Shown in pieces: positions 13,101-22,100 of a stretch of 64,000 nt of DNA; position 1 is the stretch's first letter, and every line of letters begins with the position of its first letter. Under the pieces are notes generated by a model. It made no database searches. It was not told the DNA's origin and saw only the letters and a program-made list of their open reading frames with translations. The DNA is taken from NCBI RefSeq assembly GCF_001625305.1, contig NW_017804242.1, positions 4,532,858 through 4,596,857 on the forward strand. Direction: 5' to 3'. This stretch comes from Branchiostoma belcheri (Eukaryota; Chordata; Leptocardii; Amphioxiformes; Branchiostomatidae). The translations under genes and the position numbers were made by a program.

Positions 13101-16100
13101 CCACAACCTGGACAGATGTGACCGCTGTGGCCAGGTGGATCTTATATACAAGTATTACAGCTGCTGCAGCTGTAAAATATATGTTGTACAGTCATGTAGT
13201 TGTCTAGTTAGGGTGCAGTTGAGTTCTACACAATCTAGTTCTACATAATCTGACAATGGCACTATTGCAGTTTTGTACCAGTTGTTTTCCCATTTCTAAT
13301 GATTTTGTTTTACTTTTTCTTAGATTCTTTTGTCAGTGGATGCAGGGAGCTGTTCTTATGTAAATGATTTAATTTTTCTACATCTGATTCCCTATGATTT
13401 GAATTAGGGTGAACCGTGAAGTCTTTATTTTAGCATAATTTTCATGATTTTACAGCCATTTTTGCCTTTTCTTCCAGGTCTTCTTCTTTGTAACTGTAAC
13501 ACAGTTTTTAACTTTTGTTGTGTAGGGCATTGGAAGACATCTCCAATCAGCTTTTGGTCCTTTAAGTCACCATAGTTCCCATCCAGATTTGTTTAAATTC
13601 CAATTTAGCCTCTACCACCCTGGCCACAATTTTTGGGAACAGTCCAATAACACAGTTACACCTGAGTGAACATTAGACTGTAGTCTAGTAGTACAAGAAG
13701 TAGGTACTTACATGTTTTTGTACATGTACCATACTAAATATGTGGTATGATACAACACTGTAGCCATTGCAGTCCCAGCCGTCGACACATGTGGGCAGCA
13801 CCAGTAGTGTAGCAGACAGCGGGCGCTCCTCCCCGACACACCGTCCTGTTGCCAAGGCAACCCAGAACCAGCCCCAGCAGGAGGCCGAGATCGACAGCGG
13901 GTTTATAGGCTCGGAGAGCAGCCGGCAGTCCCAGATGACCACGCCTCTCGTACCGAAGAGGGACCCACGCGCCACAAGGGAAAGGTCAGTTTTTACTTGT
14001 TTGTTTATTTATTTATCCAGGAAATACATATCGCCTGATGGTGTTTTTCAATGGTTCCTGGGGGGAAAACCCCAAACAAAATCTATTTTAACCAAGTCTA
14101 GAGGTTTTATAAAAGAATGCCTGAATGTATGACTTCTAAGACAGAAGTATTGTTTTGGGCGTCACTGGCTGAATGGGAGTTTTTGTATGTACATGTATCT
14201 TATCCTGAGCAGTGAGGATTAGAAGTTGGAGGGCAGAGATTGGGTTTCAGTTGATTGACAGGGTTGTGCCCTGGTATTCCCTGGGTGGTAGGATGTGGTA
14301 TGAAGTTGCCAGGAATGTGGAATACCAGAGTGAGTTACATCATACAATCATATGAGTAATGAATTAATAAAATACATTCTACATGTACATGTAATTTCAT
14401 TATGTATTTCTCTATGATCATAGGATTCTGTATGTTCTTGGACCAATTTATTCACCATATCCAAGACACTTCCTGGAAGTCAGAAATCTCCAATTTCTTG
14501 CTTGATTTGCTTTGATTTTATTAATTTTCATAGCTCACAAGAAATGTATTTCATCTCTAGACACAGGTCCCCAGTGACCGCCCAGGTGACCCAAAAGCCG
14601 TCACGCCCGGGTAGCGGTCACCGCTCCGTCACCAAGCACCGTCCGGCGCCGCTGCAGCAGGTGTCGGACAGCGACAGTCCGGAGGAGCGCCCCACCACCG
14701 TTAGGGAGGTCCAACCTGCCAGGACGGGCGGGAAGAAGAACCAGAGTAAACCACAGGGTCAGTGGTGTCTTTTTTTAAGACTTACATGTAACGTTACATG
14801 TATGTATTACTATTAGGCAAAAAGAGATACATGTACATGAGTATATGACTATGAGACATTTAATTGCCAAAGAAATGTATGCTATTGGATGCCAATGTCA
14901 TATCTTAGACTTAGTAGTTCATTGTACATCTAAGTGTAAAGTGCCCTCGCTTGTAAACTACTGTCACAGTGTTACAGTAATACATTTATTTTCTGTATGA
15001 GAAAAAAAGATCATTTGCGCGTTGGGTAAAGTTCAAGGTTGAAACAATTTATGGTACACCAATAGAAGCATAAAACTCATTTTGTATTATAATTTTGGCT
15101 GAAGAGGACACCACGAGAACTACGAAAAAATTAAACCACTGCAAAGATTTCTTGATTTACAGTATCATGTTTTTCTCTCCCCACTCATGTAGTTTTTGTC
15201 TCTTTGCCCACCTCCCCCCAGACATGATGTCCCAGCGTAGACGCCCGCCATCCACGCGTTCCCGCAGCAGTAACACGTCCCACAAGCGGCACTACTCCAG
15301 CAGTGAGGATGACATCTCCCGCCGCAGTGTGGCCAGCAGCAGGGGCAGCAGCAGGGAGTAAGTAACACTACACATTCTCACTTGACCTGGCCTACCTTGA
15401 AAAAAACCACAGACTGTAGCCTTTTTTTGGGTCGAATGTCTGAAACAAATTTTTCTTAGACGTTTGAGTAGATTTGGGTTGCATAATTTTCCCTTGCCGT
15501 CAAGAAAAGGGACAACCCTGATGCAAAAGGTTAGATTGTATTGTTGGTTGGAATTCACTTAAGCCAAAGTCTAAAGAAAAAAAATTCAAGAAATCACATT
15601 TTTTTCTATACCTTAGCTTGGTCATTTTTCTTGGAATGAAGTCTTAGACCGCTGTTTGTAATGACTTTTGGAGCATTTAGAGCACCTGGAAGTTAAGTTA
15701 GTCTGTAAGATTTTAGAATGGAATCAACTTGACAAATGTTCTTTTTTCAAGTGTCTTGAGTTTTGCATTTCAATGTTTGCCAGTGTTGGATGTAACACCA
15801 AAGTCCTCATTTCTGCTATAAGTTCTGCTGTAACTAAGCAAATTCAATACAAATTTGAATAGTAGACATATTTGCTGAGACTTACCCATGAGTACACAAT
15901 TATATGTATTGCCGCCATTGTCACTATTTAATATTAACTCAGAAACAAACAGGGTAAAGCTACATGTACACTGTTAAGTCCCAATTAATCTTTCCAAAAT
16001 GTTTTCTTGCTTTCAATAGTGAACTGCGAGTGTTAGCTTTTCCACCAGCACTGTACAATGAAAGGTCCTTGAAACCTGCTTATTTGTTCAAGAGGTAACG

Positions 16101-19100
16101 TAACACCACGCATGCACATGTAGAACAATTAGCGACCCCTCTGGTAGCTAGGACAATGGCACGGGCCACGGTAGACTTCAAACCAATGGGTAGTTTCCCG
16201 CCACTACAACCTGAATGGGCCACAACACTTTGTCTAAAAAGGGGGTGTCAACATCATTCAATAAAAATATGTTCAAAGATAAACAAATTTTGTTCTATTC
16301 TACACATGTAAATGTTTGAAAGACAATTTCCGTTCAATCATGTACAGTATTGTTAGTAAAGAACTTTCTTTTTTTTCATTTTGGTGTTTGTTGACATGGG
16401 CCCTCCATGAAATTGGTACGGTCCATACCTAACATTCCAAGCAGAAGCATGCAGTCTTGGTTCAGTTCTTACAACAGGACAGTTATGTTGCAAATCCCTT
16501 TTTGTTGGTGAAAGATTGTCCACTGATTTACCTTTAGTTAGGAGTGATGTCTTGGTCTTCAGAGGAAGAACAATACAGGTTGTATATTTAGCTCTTGTAT
16601 TGTTACATACATGTAGTGTACAATGTATTTCATGGCTTACAAAAATACTACTACTAACTTGTAGGACATAATTATACTCTAGTAAGTACAACTTCATAGG
16701 TCTTTACAAAACATTTAGCTAGGTGTAGAATTGGTGGTTGTTTTGGGTAGTTGTTTTTTTTTCATTGTTTGATGCAAGGCTGATGTTTATTTTGAAATGG
16801 TTTGTTAATTGTGTGTGTCAGTATTGAAATGGTTAACAGGTGTGTGAACTGCCCCATAAAGGTGCTCACTACTAACTGATGTTGTTGTTTCTTGTTTGGA
16901 CATCTTTTCAAATGTGTTCTTTTGTATTTTAATTTTTCCTCTGAGTTGTTGCATAGTTAGTTTGCATTCTTAAAGTATGTGATCTGTTTCATTTTAATTA
17001 TTCAAATGGGTTCAAAACACAAAATACCCGTAACAGCAAATTTTCATTCTTTCAGACCTTTAAATGCTCTGAAGCTAGCCAAAGTGTAGGGTACCATCTG
17101 AGCCTAGTGAGGAAGTATAGGTAACACTGTAAATTGCCTTCCACAAGGGCACAACATTGAGGGTCTGCATGGGGGGATAGTATTATTACAAATTATGCAA
17201 AATTTTGGCTGCCAATTACAAATTACGTTAAAGTCTCAGAGCTGATTACGACTTAACGCTTTGCAGCTAATGTTCTATTACAAAATATTTTGATTTTTGG
17301 GGAGACTCCCTATGGATTACAAAGACTAAAAAGGTCTGATTGTGCCTTACGAAAAAGGGCATGCAGGCCCCCAACATTGAGGTCTGCTACGGATTTGAAC
17401 GCATAACCATTAGATTCTAACCTATTCCACAGGACCACCTAGCCACTTTGCTTGGTTCAGTGATATTTATGCCTGCCGTCATGTCTTAACAGTGATGCTA
17501 TCCAGGGTTTGAAGAGGGAGATAGAGAACATGAGGGAAGAACTGGATGACAGACTGCGCCGTGCACAGAACAGAGACCGCCCGGGGAAGTCTGGCCTCCC
17601 CTCCACGCCGCGTGAGCCGGTCCGAGCCTACCCCATGGAGGGTTCTTATCTAGAGGAGGAAGATGACAGAAGAGAAGCTTCTCGACCGGGCAGCTTAAAG
17701 GGACCATATACAGGTTAGAACTTGAAAATCTCCACATTTTTTACTCCTTACAGGGTTACTTACTAGTACAGTATAATACAGGGCTTGAAATTCATTTTTG
17801 GGAAAAGGTGCACTGGTGCAACTGACCTAAAAATCTACACAGGTGCACTGGAGAAAAAGAAGGTAGGATTTCTGAAAAATCTAATAAAAAAGTTCAAAGC
17901 TGGAATTTTCCATTCCATTCTGAGCATGTCATTTTATTTAATCACAAATGTAGCATCATCCAAGCATACTACAAAAAGTTTTGTTATTTTTTCTGACACC
18001 CATGTACTAATACATGTAACATTATATAATAGTGTACAAGAGTAACTCATGTACCTAATATACATAAATATACACCAATATCTAGGTGCACTAGTGAACC
18101 CAATGTAGAAAAACTTATCTGCGCAGCTCAAATTTTGGGTGTCTAAGCACATGCATGCCTCTAGTATTTCCAGCCCTGTATTGTTCTAAGTCATCCTTGG
18201 AGATACTTCAAGCCCAGCTGGTCTATGGTAGACTGGCTTTCAATAGAACTGAGCTACTGTAGAAGACTTTCCAAGCTTTCACAGACTGTTGAACCAAATC
18301 AAGCTCTTTTGAACACTCAGCTTAGGAAAATCACCTCTGATAAGTCAGTATATTATAGTCTCAACTGCCATGGCTTTAAAAGATTGCCTTTACCTACATG
18401 TACATGTAATGTAGTTCACAGTTTGCCCCAACATATACATGTATGCATGTTAAGGTACCATTAGTTTTTGCTCTGATCTTTCAGTTGCTGTACATTTGTA
18501 TACAGACTTGTTGCTTAGCAAAATGGAGTCCACTAATCCCCTCAGTCTGACACACAAACAGGTCAACTGGAAAGGTACAAAATGAGATAGCTGCACTTTT
18601 TGTCTGCTCTGCAAGGGGGCATTTGACTCTTAGGATGCAGCAAAAAATCTAGATCTAATACCTTAGTATAATAGTGTGAGTCAAGTGCATGTACACACAC
18701 TGTACAGAGTGACATATATTACTGATGACCTTAACATAAACTACTTTACCACAATCATTGTTTTTGTTTGTTTTTCACATTCAAATTCTTAATTATAAAC
18801 CTCCAGCTGATATTTGTACAATTGTCATCATCTTTTCATCATACAGTTTTTCTTCTCTCTCAATACTGTTGTCTCTCTTTCTCTTCTCTCTGTCTGTCTG
18901 TCTGTGTTCTACAGTTCTCCTTCAAAGTGTCTCCCTCTGATTTTCAGTGTAAGTAAACGTGGCAAACTTTCCGTCTTTTTGTTGTCTGTAATATATGTAC
19001 ATCTCTGTAAACTAACTTCTTGTGGTTCATATTTCAACGATAATCATTGTTTTTATCATTTTTAAGAACAAAATCAATTAGTGATGTGAGGGAAAAGACT

Positions 19101-22100
19101 TGTCTAGTTGTTTTATGCGGTTGAATTTGAATCGATGTTCACAGTTGTAACAATTCTGTACTGCAACAGGAATACAAAACATATATTTGTGGTTTCACGA
19201 TTTCACATTAAGAAGACACCACAAAAATGAAACAACCAGGAAAATAAATCCATTAGAGTAGTTACTGACATCTTTTCTAAATGTTGAAAATGTCACACAA
19301 AATGGTTAAAACAGTTTTTCTTATTCTTCCAGGAAAGGACTATACGCCATATGCCACAAGACGTCGTGCCCCGCTATCGGAAACTTCTCCGATGGACGCT
19401 CGTGACCTCCGCTCTTCACATTCCAGAACACGGACGCCGTCCCCAGTCGGTAGCGAAAGACGTTCTGCACGTCGGACACGAGATCGCTCCACATCTCCAC
19501 TTAACGACACCCGACCGAAGGAGCTGGGACGTTCGGATTTGGGCTATACGCCGAGATCGTACGTGAGAACAACAGGACCGTGTCCGCTATGCGGGGGAAG
19601 CGGTGTGCACACACACGGGGAGTACGTCCACCCGCCCCCCGAGCCTGTGGAGTACAGATATGTGCCTGTCAGCTCTACTGCTCCTGTCAGTCCTGTGGTC
19701 CACTATGTCCCTGTGTCACCCAGATATGTACCCACAACACCCAGGTTTGCATGCTTACTCTTCATTCTAACATTACATATACTATAAAATGATTAATAAA
19801 CTAGAAAGGTAACATTTGCAAAGCAAATGCATAATGTTTACCTTCACATATGGTCTGCTCTGTTAATTCTTACTCAAACATATTCATATATATGGTGACA
19901 GAAGCCTAAATCCCTCCTGCTACAAAATTGCGACATGATGTAACCCAAGACTAGTTACCATGGTGACAGACGTCTGGTTCAGGTCATTGACCTTATTTGT
20001 TTGGAGAAGAAGAAGAGGAAGAAACTGAGCAAATTTAAACAATGTTTTCCTTCATTTCCTTCAATAATTATTATTAAAATACAAGAAATCTGCTAGATGT
20101 ACCTGTTTGAATTGATTTATGAAGTTTGAAGTCTACTTGCATTTTGTCTTTCTCTTTTTGGCCTATCTTTGCATGTCCTAATGCTATTTGTTTTGTTTGT
20201 TTTTTTCATTCAGAACGCTGCGTTACGAGGAGGTTGCCCCCTCCCCAGGGGTGGTGTACAGCCCCTACCCCTCCCCGGTGGTGTACATGAGTCCGCGGCG
20301 GGGCAGGGTACGGTACTACCAGCGCAAATACAGCGTCACGGAGACCGAGGAAGAGGAGGGGGACACAGATGATGAACTGAGGGTATGCAGATTCTTTGTA
20401 TGAAATCTGTCCAAATTGAATCTTCTAGCCAGCCAAAAGTTTTTTTATCATCTCAATTTTGTTTGATGTAACATCATACTGAGCATTGAAGGTGCTAGTC
20501 ATCATGTCCAGTCCAGGGGCATTTTCCCAGGAATTTTGAAGTTTTGACTGTTGAAAGTTTTCCTGCATGTTTAGGGCACATTTTGCTGGTAGACTAAGCT
20601 AGGTTTAATAAAATCTCTTTCAATATCTTTACATACTTTTTTGGCGACGCCTTTGGGGCGGAGGCATTTGTGTAAGTACTACGATCGCTTTGAAAGAATT
20701 TCAAAAATTGCACGAATGCATTCCCTAGGGAATTGGTTTTGAGGTAACCTTCGGCCATGTGGTTTTTGGATCAAGCAGGTAACTTACACCGGGTGCCCAC
20801 GTGCCACCCATCCAGATGCCTGGCATGATTAATTACTGGTCATCAGCCTTCTCCCCACACCATGGACAGAGAGCACAGCTGTCTCTGGCCAAAGATCAGG
20901 AATCTGAAATTCCCTCCCCAAGAACATTTAGGCTAGCCTGGATGCCAGACCCATATCACACTGGACACAAAATATCTCAGTGTGCAAGGGTCTGGTAGGG
21001 TCTCTTAGGAAAGGCTCTCGAGCATAGGGAGGAGAAGCTGTGATTGATGACCCCTCACACCACAGGTAGCCTGTTACATGGCACCACCATTGGTCAGCAG
21101 GAGACAATCTTGGGCTCAACAGTTAATCATTAACCAGTCAATTTTCTAAATGTTTTTGGAGTTTATTTCCCAAAATAACAGCAGAACTTAGTCTAATAGT
21201 AGAAGTAGTGTACAGCCCAGGCTTTCCCGTTTGTTTAGGTAACAGCCCTCTGACACACCAGGACAAAATAACCTTATCTACAGTTTAATCTAATCTGCTG
21301 GTGGCCACTGGTTAAAGATTTAAAGATACAGCTGGGAGTTTTTAACCAATCATAGCAGAGGTGTAAAATTGCTTCCTGCTGTGCCACCAATTGGGCCTTA
21401 CGCTCAGATACTGAGCGTTCGAGTGGCAGGTCTATCTGGCCCTACCAGACCCAGGCTCACTGAGATATTTTGTGTCCAGTGTGCTTTGGGTCTGGCATCC
21501 AGGCTACATTTAGGCCGATGGGGTGGGTTTATTCAAACAGATCACACAGAGAAAACAAATTATCCGTCTTTTTGGGGACCCACAAAATTAAAAGGTCAAA
21601 CAAGTCCTAGGAGTAACAACTTCAGATCAGACATAAAATCCAGTCTCTGGTGGAGGATAGAGTGAAGTGGAGTGGAGGGTGGTTTTGAGTTTGGTTCGAG
21701 CGGGAACTCGACCAAAGTAAAGTAAGTAAGAATGTCATCCTAAAATCTATGTGATAGCTGGGGAAGAAGGGCTGATTCCTCCTATACGTGTATTTGGTAT
21801 ATTGCCCCACACCTCCTCCACCCATCCTGTAAATTTCACTACATGCATGTGTTTATAAGATAGGGAAATCTGTTTTTCTTATAATTGTAATGTAGATTGC
21901 TAGCTCCACCACATGAAATGATATATATCTTTCAGTCGTCGCCTTGGCAATGTTTTTTATTGCCTCAGCCTTGTTGTAACCGTCAAAGATGTCATGACAA
22001 ATTTGGCAAAATGTTTGTCATCATGAGCAGCATAATTCTGCCAGAAAGGCAGACACTAGCTAGAATGCTGGACTAGACTTATCCACAACATTTTTAATTC

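Larger units (their letters stand above)
20421..22070. mobile_element. hAT-like element, copy 2, opened by a nested insertion
   Basis: Left part 20421-20636 and right part 21976-22070 line up with the continuous copy at 60863-61159 (CTCTTTCAATATCTTTACA joins CGTCAAAGATGTCATGAC). The 1.3 kb between is another repeat. Confidence 0.65.

Noticed and set aside
17056-17095. Extra AKNA exon after TTCTTTCAG at 17055
   Set aside because: The phase-matched frame hits TAG within 11 codons and no donor precedes it.
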